Assembly: GCA_050015675.1 (NCBI GenBank)
Contig: JBEKAY010000007.1
Coordinates: forward strand, 1-64,000
Direction of reading: 5' to 3'
DNA: 64,000 nucleotides
Source: Fen-1298 sp050015675
GTDB lineage: Bacteria > Bacteroidota > Ignavibacteria > UBA10030
In this document: in pieces, positions 8,069 to 18,335 of the stretch
How positions within the stretch are numbered: position 1 is the stretch's first letter
Layout of the letters: each line of letters starts with the position of its first letter
Translations under genes and position numbers: made by a program
Notes under the pieces: model-generated
Told to the model about the DNA's origin: nothing
Database searches by the model: none
Seen by the model: only the letters and a program-made list of their open reading frames with translations

Positions 8069-10813
8069 TTAATTCCAATAATAATCGAAATATCCTGATA
8101 TTATATTTTTAGAAGTAATCGCATCCCAAATTTTGTAATCATACCACCCATAGGACGAGATGTCGTAATAATAATCGAATTTCATTTTATCCATTAATTT
8201 CGCAAACCTTTCAGGTTCCATGTCGGTATTCCCTATCGAAATATAGCTGGGATTATTATAACTTATGACAGCAACGTATTTATTTTTATTCAGCGGATTA
8301 GGATATACCATATAGCAACCGAGGGTTTTCCCCTGAGCAACTTTATTCCCTATTTTGATTGAATCGCCATATATGTTCAATGGCAAGACGTTCTTAAGTC
8401 TTGTCAAAATATTATTGGAATTATAATTTCCCAGCAAAAGCAGATTGGAATTTCGTATATCATCGTTAGTGATTTCATAATCATATTTTATTAAGCAGGT
8501 ATTATAGTACTTATATAGCCAAGCTTCATTTATTGAATCTGCCATTTGCCGGATTTTTAAATTCTCATCAGCAGAGCCTTTAGTTCCTATCACTATCATG
8601 AATTTATGGATAAATATATGTGTGAGTGGGCCTTCAATTTGCGAGTTTTTACAAATATTGTTTTCAGATTGCTTGTTTACTTCTTTAATTGTTATGAAAT
8701 TATTTTTAGGCACTTCGTTAAAAACAATTCTTCCGTTTTCGATAACCTTAACTGGTTTATGCAAGGTAATTTTTGAACTTGGAAGATCAAGTGTATAACC
8801 AATTACGTTTGATGCAGTGACAGAATAAGTATTGTTTATTGTATCTACCTGCGCATCAACTCGCGCAATGCTCATTGAATTGAATGTAATATTTTTTACC
8901 CAATAAGCATTATTATACTTAAGTTGGTTGGTTGAAAACGAGACTGACAGCGGATTTTTTCTGACATTGTGATTCTTGAAAAATGTAAAAATAGTGTCTG
9001 CATATTGGTTCCAATAAAAAGGATCAATAACATCAGGAAGCCGTATATAATTAATATCAGTTATTCCTTCTACCCGGGCTTTATTAATAAAATTTTCGCT
9101 GTTTTGAATTGAAGAATGAGCATCAAGTACACTATGTACCACCACCACTGGAAGGTTCTTAATATTATTAACATATTTAAGAACCTCCATTTGGGTTGAC
9201 CATAATATGGTAGAAAAACTGCTGAGAAAGGTGGGGGATACCATTCCAAGCGCGGTGAACATCTGAGGATACCTTTCGGCAACCTGTAATACTTTATTCG
9301 CCCCTATACACGTACTTGTCAAAAATATTCTGGATGTATCGATTCTATAATCCTCTTTCAGTGAGTTAAGCGCCTCAAACATATCTGTTTCTTCTATAGA
9401 ATTAAAGTTCGGCCTGCCCACCTCTCTGCTGAACGTCTCAAGCACAATCATATTGTATTTATCACTCATCTCCTGCAGATTTTCTATAAGCTTAAAATTC
9501 GCGACTCTCATGCTTTCCAAATACGGTTGGTGATTAAGAACACTGGTTGGCAAAAAAACGACTAACTGAGAAGGTGATTTATCAGAGTAGCTTTTAGGAA
9601 TATGAGCAATATAATATTGCAATTTATTATCGATTTCCGATACATAGGTCCTAAGATGTGTACCAGGAATCCCTTTCAATGGTTCAATTTTTTTATGCTC
9701 AAGATTATAGAGGATAGAGGTAAATTCCATATCTAAGGAAATAAGTTTACGCTGCCAATATTGGTTTTCTGACAAAGATCTGCCCCTGCTCTCTGGCTTA
9801 AGCAAATGATTAAATCTGAAAATATTAGCATTGAGACAACTCGTAACTTTATCGGAAGTTTTATAGCGTTCTATTTTTGAGATTATTTTCTTTATCTTAT
9901 GTATTATATCTCCCTTATAAATCACCTGTTCATAAGTATCCTCATTGACAATTATACTAGCGTAGTATTCTCCCTCTTTAAGTGCAGAACAATCGATTTT
10001 TGATTTCTCGTTCGTATTAAAGATTTCTTGAAAAGCTATCTTGTTATTTCTATCCGCAATTGACAATGGATAGTTCGCTTTAGGCAGCCTATCGGAAAAG
10101 ATCAAACAGCTGGATGTGTCCAATATACTTTGCATAAAAAAATTATGATTCGTAAGCAGTTTGAGTATGGTATAGTAACGATTTAAGCTTTCCTTCGAAT
10201 CATTTTCCAACTTAGCATACATTTTCCAATCGCCCATACTATTGTACACCTTCGTTAATAAAAAGTTGGATCCTTTCTTTAACTTGAGGAGAAGGTAGTT
10301 TTCATAGTCAACTAATGCGCGGTTTTTTTCAATACGGAGCAACTGTTGATTATTTAACCAGACTTTCGCACCATCATCGCTTGAAAAATCAAGACGGACG
10401 GATGTGTCTTTATTTGATTCGATAGTACACGCCAGATAGGCATTTCCGTTTATACTTGAATCCGGCGCATAGCCGAATATTTCATTTATATCGATACAAG
10501 GAGATTCGCTATTTATCAAAGTATTGATAAACTTTTCGCTGAGGACGATTCCACTCTTCTTTTTATCTGCAGAAATATTTACAAAATCATTGTAGGAAAT
10601 AGAAGACTCCATGTATCCAAAAGATTCCAAATCATCGTTGTCCAAGCAGCTGCTTTTACCTGCTGAAGGAAACGGGCCAAGCACCTGCCAGCTTCTAATG
10701 ATAATTCTTCCGTCTTGATTAAGATCATTCATATTTATAATATTGGTTTTCGTTTTATCCGTGTTGCAGCCGAATAAAAAGAAAATGAAAGGCAAGAAAA
10801 CAAATTTTTTCAT
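8069..10813 (-). CDS. Lipoprotein with PA14-like N-terminus and esterase-like alpha/beta-hydrolase domain
   Basis: 914-residue protein with a lipoprotein signal ending in LFGC at about residue 16. Residues ~40-210 resemble a carbohydrate-binding or PA14-like jelly roll (SSDDGAKVWLNNQQLLRIEK). The middle (~370-620) resembles secreted polysaccharide esterases of the PHB-depolymerase type, with HLRTYVSEIDNKLQYYIAHIP and a strand-turn-helix at about residue 500. At the turn the usual G-x-S-x-G is replaced by S-T-C-I-G, so the nucleophile position holds Cys. A possible catalytic His lies in VVHSVLDAHSS. The C-terminal ~150 residues repeat SusD-unlike peptidase/esterase tail motifs (ITNDDIRNSNLLLLGNYNS). 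Function is open: polysaccharide esterase or inactive binding protein. It is flanked by relics on both sides. Confidence 0.6.
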   Translation of the reverse strand: MKKFVFLPFIFFLFGCNTDKTKTNIINMNDLNQDGRIIIRSWQVLGPFPSAGKSSCLDNDDLESFGYMESSISYNDFVNISADKKKSGIVLSEKFINTLINSESPCIDINEIFGYAPDSSINGNAYLACTIESNKDTSVRLDFSSDDGAKVWLNNQQLLRIEKNRALVDYENYLLLKLKKGSNFLLTKVYNSMGDWKMYAKLENDSKESLNRYYTILKLLTNHNFFMQSILDTSSCLIFSDRLPKANYPLSIADRNNKIAFQEIFNTNEKSKIDCSALKEGEYYASIIVNEDTYEQVIYKGDIIHKIKKIISKIERYKTSDKVTSCLNANIFRFNHLLKPESRGRSLSENQYWQRKLISLDMEFTSILYNLEHKKIEPLKGIPGTHLRTYVSEIDNKLQYYIAHIPKSYSDKSPSQLVVFLPTSVLNHQPYLESMRVANFKLIENLQEMSDKYNMIVLETFSREVGRPNFNSIEETDMFEALNSLKEDYRIDTSRIFLTSTCIGANKVLQVAERYPQMFTALGMVSPTFLSSFSTILWSTQMEVLKYVNNIKNLPVVVVHSVLDAHSSIQNSENFINKARVEGITDINYIRLPDVIDPFYWNQYADTIFTFFKNHNVRKNPLSVSFSTNQLKYNNAYWVKNITFNSMSIARVDAQVDTINNTYSVTASNVIGYTLDLPSSKITLHKPVKVIENGRIVFNEVPKNNFITIKEVNKQSENNICKNSQIEGPLTHIFIHKFMIVIGTKGSADENLKIRQMADSINEAWLYKYYNTCLIKYDYEITNDDIRNSNLLLLGNYNSNNILTRLKNVLPLNIYGDSIKIGNKVAQGKTLGCYMVYPNPLNKNKYVAVISYNNPSYISIGNTDMEPERFAKLMDKMKFDYYYDISSYGWYDYKIWDAITSKNIISGYFDYYWN

Positions 10814-11596
10814 TATTGGTGGCTTAAAATATATTATGAAATTGCACTTCGTATATTTTCAAATCTTTACAATCTTATAAACAATATCCAGAATCCAATG
10901 ATATTATTAAATCAACCGGCGAGGGATCGGCTAATTCAGATAGTAGACATATAGATCAATCAACTTGTGGCGCATTATAATTTTTTTTGAAATCGCATGT
11001 AAATGTGCTTTAAATAATTTATAAAATCAAGTATTAGTGCTCCAGCTTTTTACTAAGATTTAAAAATTCTTGCGCTTTTTTTATATCTCCCTTTCGAGTG
11101 TAAAGATCAGCAAGCCGTAAATAAATAGATGATATATCAAAAAATGGACTGCAATACAATAAGAAGGCGCATTATTCCATTCAACAGATCATGTTCATTC
11201 CTGCTTATCAAGAGTGTGTTCTGCTATCTTTGGCGTTTCAAACGTTACTATCTTCTGTTTACTTCATAGATATGGAAATAGAATGGAATAGAAAGTTTAT
11301 GTATTAGAAGCCGGTATTACTTCCCACATTATTACCGTTACTAGTAAGGTGATAGCATATTTTATTTGTGTGTCAACAGTGTATAAAAAAATATTATTTA
11401 TTTATTCTATCGCTCGATTATTAGTCAATTAAAATTGATTAGAGACAAGAAAAAAAGGGTTTTGAAGCTAGAGAAATTACTTGAATGGTAAAAAATATTA
11501 TTTTAAAATAATAAAAAAGAGGATATTAAACAATTATAAAATTGTAGGGTAAGAGAGATTTTATTTATTCAACCGCTTATCTTATGGAGATGTTAT
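10814..11596. other. AT-rich intergenic region with a short TPR relic
   Basis: About 780 bp separating two divergent genes. Apart from the TPR relic annotated at 11034-11168 nothing is recognisable. The stretch 11340-11540 is very AT-rich and may hold the promoters of the flanking genes, but no clean -35/-10 pair stands out. Confidence 0.4.
11034..11168 (-). pseudogene. Relic of a tetratricopeptide-repeat protein
   Basis: A minus-strand frame of ~44 codons ends in YLRLADLYTRKGDIKKAQEF and LNLSKKLEH before a stop at 11034-11036. The A-D-L-Y---G----A--- pattern is a classic TPR helix pair and looks like the C-terminal repeat of a longer protein. The frame is closed by a stop just upstream and nothing else of the gene is present, so it is a fragment. 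Its identity beyond TPR is unknown. Confidence 0.45.
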
Positions 11597-12333
11597 ATGA
11601 ATAAACTTTTTCTTTTGGCAGTATCAGCCTTTCTTTGTTTTGCACTTACTGGTTATTCGAGAAAAAAATCGTCTACTGTAATCATAGAGATATTTATGCA
11701 TTGAATGATCTACGTTTACTTAATAACAAATGGGGAGCAAAGAATGCAACAAATTCAGACTGTTTCCAGTGCATTAATTCTATCAACAATCAAGTCACTT
11801 ATAAATGGACTGGAAGTTATAGTAAAGTAAAAGGAATGCCGGTTGTGATGGCTGGAGGGCATTATGGCAATCCTGGTGGATGGGCGACGCCAAAAGGTAT
11901 GCACAATTTGCCGAGCAGAATTTCGGATAACGAAGCGCACTATGTGTACTTCTCAGAGACTCACATAAACAAAGGTACTTATAGCGAATGCTTGAATTGC
12001 TGTATCGATATTTGGCTTTCCAATAGTCATAGAGGCGCCAATAGTGGCGAAATCATGGTATGGGGAAATTATATTAATCGGCAACCGGTTGGAAGTAAGA
12101 TCGGCTCATTTGATGAATATGAAATTTGGAAGGGTGATGCAGGAGGCTGGACATGTGTTACGTTCAGAAAGACAGGGAATTGGAGTGTCATTGGGAACAT
12201 GAACACGTTTATCAATTATACGATTTCTCGAGGGTGATTCAGTGATAGTTTGTTTGCTACCGGCATCGAATGCGGCAACGAGATCATGCAAGGCGATGGA
12301 TCGTTTACGTTTAATAGTCGTTCCATTAATTAA
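11597..12333 (+). pseudogene. GH12 endoglucanase/xyloglucanase broken by a frameshift and an in-frame TGA
   Basis: An ATG at 11597 behind GGAG starts a Sec signal (MNKLFLLAVSAFLCFALTGY). The frame is lost after a run of seven A (11662-11668) and resumes one frame over as a GH12 domain. Domain features are LLNNKWGAKNA, VTYKWTGSY, MAGGHYGNPGG, CCIDIWLSN, SGEIMVWGNY (family Glu of E-I-M-x-W) and GWTCVTFRKTG. A TGA at 12235-12237 interrupts it, and the same frame continues with ATGIECGNEI to TAA at 12331. Joined, it would be a full-length secreted GH12 of about 245 residues. Two separate lesions suggest a recent pseudogene; slippage at the A7 run or a sequence error could explain one of them. Confidence 0.8.
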
Positions 12334-12586
12334 CAATCAAAATCATTAGCTGCCAACCTATTATTCCAAAAGAGTGAAGCTTCACCATAACAGATTCCTT
12401 TTCAGACATGAGAAAGGAATAGGGTAATTCTACAGAAATAATCTTTTTCTCTGCCAGCACAAGCCATGTACTATCATTTGAATGTCTACGATAATTTTCT
12501 ATATTTAAAATGTATGGTTCGGATAATAAGACTTAGCAAAAATGCTATATTTTTGATTAAGTCAGAATGATTTAAATGGTACCGCT

Positions 12587-15500
12587 ATGAATTCTATCTT
12601 TATTCATTATTCTTATCAAAAAAAGGCAATTCTTCGATTTTTTGAGTTATTCTGTGGAATTGGAATTAGCCTTTTGATTTTGACTTCTGTGCAAACTTCT
12701 TTTGCAACTGACGAAAAATCATATGTCACAACTATAAAAGAGGAGGGAAGATTTGTCCTTTCTTATTCAGGCAAATCAGCACCGCTTTGTATTAGTTCTC
12801 AAGATCACGCAGGAGTAATCCGTGCTCTGAAACAACTTCAGGCAGATATCGAAAAGACAACCGATGCCAAACCTGATCTTTTAATAGATACCATTCCAGA
12901 ATTAAAAGAGATAGTACTGGTTGGAACAATAGGCAGAAGCCCACTGATAGATAAGCTGATACAAGAAAAAAAAATTGATGTTGATAGTATTGCCAACAAG
13001 TGGGAATCATTTCTCATTCAAGTAATTGAAAAGCCGTTTCCTTATGTTAATCGTGCATTGATAATAGCCGGAAGCGATAAACGCGGTACCATCTACGGTA
13101 TATATGATTTATCTAAACAAATCGGTGTTTCCCCATGGTACTGGTGGGCAGATGTACCCATTGAGCATAAGAATGCGCTGTTTGTGAATCCGGGTAAATA
13201 TACTCAAGGGCCGCCTTCTGTCAGATTTCGCGGAATCTTTCTCAATGACGAATATCCGGATCTTACTAAGTGGGTCACCAAAAAATTCGGTATGGTTCCG
13301 CAAAGCGAAAATCCTCCAATACATGCAGGTATTGCAAATTATAACCATGAATTTTATGAAAAGTTATTCGGGCTCATTCTCAGATTAAAGGGCAATTATC
13401 TTTGGCCGGCAATGTGGAATAACGCCTTCAACGAAGACGATCCGGAAAATCCCCGGCTTGCGGATGAATATGGAATCGTTATGGGCACCTCGCATCAGGA
13501 GCCGATGCTTAGAGCGCAGCAAGAGTGGGATCGACGGTTCTTCCGGACACTGGGAACTTGGAAGTATGCTCAGCACCCTGATGTTCTCGAAAACTTTTGG
13601 CGGGAAGGTATCAGACGTAACAAGAAATACGAGAGCATTATCACTATAGGCTTGCGGGGAGAAAATGACACGGAAATGATTCCGGGCGGGACCGACACTC
13701 AGAGCATAGACATGCTGACGAATATCGTAAGTGCTCAGCGGAGGATAATTGCCCAGGAAGTGAATACGGATGTAGCTAACGTGCCCCAGGTATGGTGTCC
13801 CTACAAGGAAGTGCTGGCTTACTACAACGAGGGTTTTCGCGTTCCTGACGATGTGACGCTCTTGTGGGCTGAGGATAATTGGGGTAACATTCGTCGTTTG
13901 CCAACTGCTGCTGAGCTCAAACGTAGTGGTGGCGCTGGAATTTATTACCATTTCGATTATCACGGCGGGCCCAGAAGCTACCAATGGATCAACACAAGCC
14001 CGATTGCCAAAATATGGGATCAGATGTCTCTTGCCAAACAGTACGGCGCAGACAGAATATGGATTGTGAACGTGGGCCACTTCAAAGGTTATGAATTTCC
14101 TCTTGAATATTTTATGGATCTGGCTTGGAACACGGACAAGTGGACCAACGACAATATTAATGAATACACTCGGCTGTGGGCGAAGCGGGAATTTGGGCCG
14201 ACGTATGCCAAAGATATTGCCGAAATTATTTCCAAGTACACAAAATACAACGGGCGGTGCAAACCCGAATTGCTCAGCGCAAATACTTATAGCCTGGTCA
14301 ACTATCAGGAAGCGGAAAACGTAGTGGCAGATTTCAATAGCATCGGCGCCAAAGCTGAAGAAATTTCCAGCAAGTTACCAGAAGACAAACGTAACGCATT
14401 TTATGAATTAGTTTTATTTCCCACCAAAGCTAGTGCGTTAGTGAACGAACTATACCTTGTTGCCGGGGAAAATGCTTTATATGCCAAGCAGGGAAGAGCC
14501 AGTACAAATGACATGGCCGCTCAGTGCCGATCGCTATTTCAAGCGGACACGAGTTTGATGGGTTATTTCAACCGTACTTTTGCCGATGGCAAGTGGAATC
14601 ATTTTATGGATCAGACGCACCTTGGTTATACCAATTGGCAGGATCCACCCCAAAATAGTCTGCGCGCGATCAAGCTCACTGAGATTGCTATTCCGGATAC
14701 AGCAATGATGGGTGTAGCGATAGATGGCTCTGATTCTGTCTGGTCGGGTTCACAAGGCGAGGCTGTTCTGCCTATGTTCGATGTATTCAATCAACAGCAT
14801 CACTATATTGATATATTTAACAAGGGTACAATATCGTTTGAAGTAAACGCTATCGCCAGCGATTCATGGATAATACTAAGCGATGCTAAAGCAACAGTCG
14901 AAAAGGATAAACGTCTTTGGGTAAGTGTGGATTGGAGCAAAGTATCTAAAGGCACTGCCAACGGAACGATAGCGCTAACAGGAATCAACAGCACTGTCGC
15001 TGTAAAAGTAAATGCCTTTAATCCAGCGGAGGTAACGCGCGAATCTCTGAAAGGTTTTGTAGAAGGTGAAGGTTGTGTTTCAATTGAGGCTGAACACTAT
15101 ACGAAGAAAACAGATGTAGACTCGAGACGCTGGATTAGGATTGAAGATTATGGACATACTTTGTCCGCGATGAGAGCGGTATCGCCTCCATATATAATAG
15201 AGGATACACTTGGGAAAAATTCCCCGAGCCTGGAATATCAAATGTATCTATTCAGCACAGGAGAATTTGATGTTACCGTGATTCTTTCTCCGACCTTGAA
15301 CTTCATGCCTGATCATGCACTTCGATTTGCAATTTCAATCGATGATGAGACTCCACAAATTGTCACAATTGTGCCGGAGCACTATAGCGCACAAAATGGA
15401 AACAGGGACTGGGAAAAGTCGGTTGCAGACAATGCACGCTACAGTCACACAACATATACAATTACAAAGCTCGGTTATCATGTTTTGAAAATCTGGATGG

Positions 15501-15616
15501 TTGATCCCGGTGTTGTTTTGCAGAAACTTATTGTGAATACAGGCGGTGTGAAACCATGCTATTTGGGTCCGCCGGAAAGCTTTCATAGAGCAGTAAGATC
15601 AAATACGGGAGAGTAA
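12587..15616 (+). CDS. GH115 xylan alpha-1,2-(4-O-methyl)glucuronidase
   Basis: Secreted 1009-residue enzyme that removes glucuronic or 4-O-methyl-glucuronic acid from xylan. A signal peptide spans about residues 1-41 (hydrophobic core GIGISLLILTSV). GH115 hallmarks follow in order: VGTIGRSPLID, GTIYGIYDLSKQIGVSPWYW, WADVPIEHK, RGIFLNDEYPDL, LRLKGNYLWPAMW, MGTSHQEPMLRAQ, ITIGLRGENDTEM, FDYHGGPRSYQW and RIWIVNVGHFKGYE. The C-terminal ~170 residues form the family's extra beta-sandwich (SIEAEHYTKKTD). Acidic residues in NDEYPD and RGENDTE are likely catalytic-site members. A GH43 gene starts 3 nt after its stop, so they form an operon. The intact length suggests an active enzyme. Confidence 0.93.
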   Translation: MNSIFIHYSYQKKAILRFFELFCGIGISLLILTSVQTSFATDEKSYVTTIKEEGRFVLSYSGKSAPLCISSQDHAGVIRALKQLQADIEKTTDAKPDLLIDTIPELKEIVLVGTIGRSPLIDKLIQEKKIDVDSIANKWESFLIQVIEKPFPYVNRALIIAGSDKRGTIYGIYDLSKQIGVSPWYWWADVPIEHKNALFVNPGKYTQGPPSVRFRGIFLNDEYPDLTKWVTKKFGMVPQSENPPIHAGIANYNHEFYEKLFGLILRLKGNYLWPAMWNNAFNEDDPENPRLADEYGIVMGTSHQEPMLRAQQEWDRRFFRTLGTWKYAQHPDVLENFWREGIRRNKKYESIITIGLRGENDTEMIPGGTDTQSIDMLTNIVSAQRRIIAQEVNTDVANVPQVWCPYKEVLAYYNEGFRVPDDVTLLWAEDNWGNIRRLPTAAELKRSGGAGIYYHFDYHGGPRSYQWINTSPIAKIWDQMSLAKQYGADRIWIVNVGHFKGYEFPLEYFMDLAWNTDKWTNDNINEYTRLWAKREFGPTYAKDIAEIISKYTKYNGRCKPELLSANTYSLVNYQEAENVVADFNSIGAKAEEISSKLPEDKRNAFYELVLFPTKASALVNELYLVAGENALYAKQGRASTNDMAAQCRSLFQADTSLMGYFNRTFADGKWNHFMDQTHLGYTNWQDPPQNSLRAIKLTEIAIPDTAMMGVAIDGSDSVWSGSQGEAVLPMFDVFNQQHHYIDIFNKGTISFEVNAIASDSWIILSDAKATVEKDKRLWVSVDWSKVSKGTANGTIALTGINSTVAVKVNAFNPAEVTRESLKGFVEGEGCVSIEAEHYTKKTDVDSRRWIRIEDYGHTLSAMRAVSPPYIIEDTLGKNSPSLEYQMYLFSTGEFDVTVILSPTLNFMPDHALRFAISIDDETPQIVTIVPEHYSAQNGNRDWEKSVADNARYSHTTYTITKLGYHVLKIWMVDPGVVLQKLIVNTGGVKPCYLGPPESFHRAVRSNTGE

Positions 15617-15619
15617 GAA

Positions 15620-17338
15620 ATGAATCGGTTCATCTTGCGATTAGCGTTATTCCTTTTATTGTTTCTTGTTTTATTTGGCGATTCAACTGCACAGAATAAA
15701 AAAGAATTCACCAATCCTATACTTGCCGGGTTTTATCCTGATCCAAGTATTTGTAGAGTAGATAGTGATTATTATTTGGTGAACTCTACATTTTCTTATT
15801 ATCCGGGAATTACAATTTCACATAGCAAAGATTTAACGAACTGGAAATTAATTGGTTATGTTTTAGATAGACCAGAGCAATTAAATTTAGAAGATCAAGG
15901 AGTCTCCAGAGGAATCTTTGCCCCGGCAATAAGGTATCATAATTGTACATTTTATGTGACGTGCACGATCGTTGGCGGAAACGGTAATTTTGTAGCTACT
16001 GCAAAATCAGCAGAAGGTCCTTGGTCTAATCCTGTATGGATTCCTCAGATCAATGGAATAGATCCGTCAATGTTTTTTGATGAAAATGGTAAAGCATACA
16101 TACTCTATAATAGTATCGCTCCGGATGATAAGCCCCTCTATAATGGCCACCGGACAATAAGAATGTACGAATTTGATATTGACAGCCTTAGAGTAATAGG
16201 CCAGGAAAAAATACTTATAAATGGCGGGACTGATATAACCAAGAAACCTATTTGGATCGAAGGACCTCATATCTTCAAAAAAGACAGCTATTATTATCTT
16301 ATCGCTGCAGAAGGTGGAACAGTCGAGCAGCATTCTGAAGTTGTTTTCAGAAGTAAAAATATCAACGGTCCGTATATACCTTTTGAGAAAAATCCTATTT
16401 TGACACAACGACATTTGGATTGGAAAAGAAATAATCCTATTACATCGACCGGACATGCAGATTTTATCCAGAATGAAACCGGAGATTGGTGGGCAGTCTT
16501 TTTAGGGTGCAGGCCATATAAACCCTATATTGAGGAAGGTTATTACAACACAGGAAGAGAAACTTTTTTAGCACCGGTGAAATGGGAAAATGGCTGGCCG
16601 ATTATTAACCCGGGCAAAGATGAAGTACAATATTATTATCCTCTCCCGATACAATCTCCAAAGATGACATCAGGCATTCAATATAGCGGGAATATTAAAT
16701 TCAAGGATGACTTTGCTGCCGAAATGCTCAATAAGAATTGGATGTTCTTGAGGACACCAAAAGAAAAATGGTACGATCTTACACATAAGCCCGGTTATCT
16801 ATCTATGCAAGTTAGGGCAGCATCATGCTCAGGGATCAGCAATCCGAGTTTCCTTGCACATCGTCAGCAAAATTTATTCGGGTCCGCAAGCACTGCAATT
16901 GACTTTTCTCCAGCAGCTGAAAATGAAAAAGCAGGATTAGTGATTTTCCAAAACGAAAAACACTTCTATTTCTTGTGTAAATCGTTGGAAGGCAAGGAGC
17001 CAGTGATCGAGCTTTATAGATCCGCTGATAAAGAGAATCAGAAAAATCAAATGGAGTTGATAGCTTCTCAAAAGATAAATGGTGAACAGGCAAAGAAAGA
17101 ATTGTTTTTAAAAATAAATGCTCGCGGAAATATTTATTCATTCTTGTACTCTTTCGGACCTGATCAGTGGACTCTCCTGAAAGATAGTGTCGATGCAACA
17201 TATTTGAGCACAAGAGTTGCAGGAGGATTTGTGGGTTGTATGTATGCGTTGTATGCAACCTCACTTGGCAAGCCCAGCAATGCTTTGTCCTATTTTGATT
17301 GGTTCGAATATCAAGGTGATGATGAAGTATATAAGTGA
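15620..17338 (+). CDS. GH43 beta-xylosidase/alpha-arabinofuranosidase
   Basis: Secreted 572-residue enzyme with a signal peptide ending near residue 24. The five-bladed propeller carries the three GH43 acidic residues: Asp41 in FYPDPSIC, Asp148 in NGIDPSMF and Glu214 in IWIEGPH. The C-terminal ~210 residues (from about GNIKFKDDF) form the concanavalin-like sandwich typical of GH43 beta-xylosidases with an extra domain. It probably releases xylose or arabinofuranose from xylan side chains and ends; the exact specificity cannot be told. It follows the GH115 gene by 3 nt, so the two enzymes should act on the same decorated xylan. Confidence 0.92.
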   Translation: MNRFILRLALFLLLFLVLFGDSTAQNKKEFTNPILAGFYPDPSICRVDSDYYLVNSTFSYYPGITISHSKDLTNWKLIGYVLDRPEQLNLEDQGVSRGIFAPAIRYHNCTFYVTCTIVGGNGNFVATAKSAEGPWSNPVWIPQINGIDPSMFFDENGKAYILYNSIAPDDKPLYNGHRTIRMYEFDIDSLRVIGQEKILINGGTDITKKPIWIEGPHIFKKDSYYYLIAAEGGTVEQHSEVVFRSKNINGPYIPFEKNPILTQRHLDWKRNNPITSTGHADFIQNETGDWWAVFLGCRPYKPYIEEGYYNTGRETFLAPVKWENGWPIINPGKDEVQYYYPLPIQSPKMTSGIQYSGNIKFKDDFAAEMLNKNWMFLRTPKEKWYDLTHKPGYLSMQVRAASCSGISNPSFLAHRQQNLFGSASTAIDFSPAAENEKAGLVIFQNEKHFYFLCKSLEGKEPVIELYRSADKENQKNQMELIASQKINGEQAKKELFLKINARGNIYSFLYSFGPDQWTLLKDSVDATYLSTRVAGGFVGCMYALYATSLGKPSNALSYFDWFEYQGDDEVYK

Positions 17339-17648
17339 TTTTTCTCATTAAGCTGCAACAGAAGAAGAATTTTTATTGCTGGAAGAGTTATTTATTATAC
17401 ACCTCAGATATTTTACACTTGGGCAGGAAGTTTTAAGATTGTTTGAAGGAATGATAGAACCAAGTACATCTTATTACGGTGAACGTTGGCAGCAGTCAAC
17501 TCTCGAGCGGTGTCTCTTCCTATCAGCCTACCATGATAAGCATACAGAACTTAAAAAATGGTGCTTCTAAAAGATTAAAATACTTTTTCTTATAGAACGA
17601 AGTTTTGTTACCTTGTATACAAAAATTTAATGATGAACTCTTAATAAG
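17339..17648 (+). other. Intergenic region upstream of the corrinoid module
   Basis: 310 bp without a supported gene. A 64-codon frame at 17376-17570 has no family resemblance or ribosome site. I looked for the conserved boxes of a cobalamin riboswitch upstream of the corrinoid gene and did not see them. The TTGTATACAA at about 17611-17620 is a perfect 10-bp palindrome 30 nt before the corrinoid gene start and could be an operator or part of a promoter. Confidence 0.4.
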
Positions 17649-18335
17649 ATGTCTAAGGATCCCGCAATGAATGATTTGATTACAAGAATAGGTCAATGTG
17701 TTGAACGAGGAAAGATTAACAAGCTCTCGCCATATCCTAATGATATGAAGGGCATTGAAGGAGCGGATGAATTGACACGGCAGGCATTAGAAGCTGCTGT
17801 TGGACCCGATGCTATTCTGCAGGCGTGTAATGACGGTATGCAACGGATCGGAGAACGATTCAGCAGAAATGAAGTCTTTGTTCCTGAACTCTTGATGGCT
17901 GCCAAAGCGATGCAGACTGTGATGATTCATCTTGCGCCATTCTTTAAAACAGGAAGTATTAAAGCAAAGGGGAAATTTGTTCTTGGTACAGTCGCCGGTG
18001 ATTTACATGACATTGGCAAAAATCTTGTTAGAATGGTTATTGAAGGCAATGGCTGGGAGGTTGTTGACTTAGGTGTTGATGTTAAATCAACAAAATTTTT
18101 AGAAGCGATCAAGAATACTCCAGGTTGCGTCGTTGGTTTAAGCGCTTTACTGACGACAACAATGGTCAACATGTCGAAAACGGTTCAGGAAATTAAGATA
18201 CAATTTCCAGCCACAAAAATTATTGTCGGCGGCGCACCTCTGACCATGGAAGCAGCCCTGAAAATGGGTGCAGATGGTTATTCTCATGATCCTCAAGGTG
18301 CAGTGGCATTTCTCGACAAGATTAGTGCAGCATGA
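17649..18335 (+). CDS. Corrinoid (B12-binding) methyltransferase protein, MtaC/MtvC type
   Basis: 228-residue methyl carrier. Residues ~5-95 form the four-helix cap of methionine-synthase-type corrinoid proteins. Residues ~105-225 form the Rossmann B12 domain with the lower-ligand motif D-x-H-x-x-G (Asp118, His120, Gly123 in GDLHDIGKN), then VVGLSALLTTTM and IIVGGAPLT. These proteins shuttle a methyl group on cobalt between a substrate-specific methyltransferase and a second methyltransferase acting on tetrahydrofolate or a thiol. No membrane or signal segment, so cytoplasmic. It begins a group with a homocysteine-methyltransferase-type gene 70 nt downstream. The partner substrate is unknown. 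Confidence 0.9.
   Translation: MSKDPAMNDLITRIGQCVERGKINKLSPYPNDMKGIEGADELTRQALEAAVGPDAILQACNDGMQRIGERFSRNEVFVPELLMAAKAMQTVMIHLAPFFKTGSIKAKGKFVLGTVAGDLHDIGKNLVRMVIEGNGWEVVDLGVDVKSTKFLEAIKNTPGCVVGLSALLTTTMVNMSKTVQEIKIQFPATKIIVGGAPLTMEAALKMGADGYSHDPQGAVAFLDKISAA

Noticed and set aside
17376..17570. 64-codon plus-strand gene
   Set aside because: No recognised motif or ribosome site, and it lies just after the GH43 stop.
17339..17648. Cobalamin riboswitch before the corrinoid gene
   Set aside because: The region is short and AT-rich, and the conserved B12-box and its surrounding stems were not found by eye.
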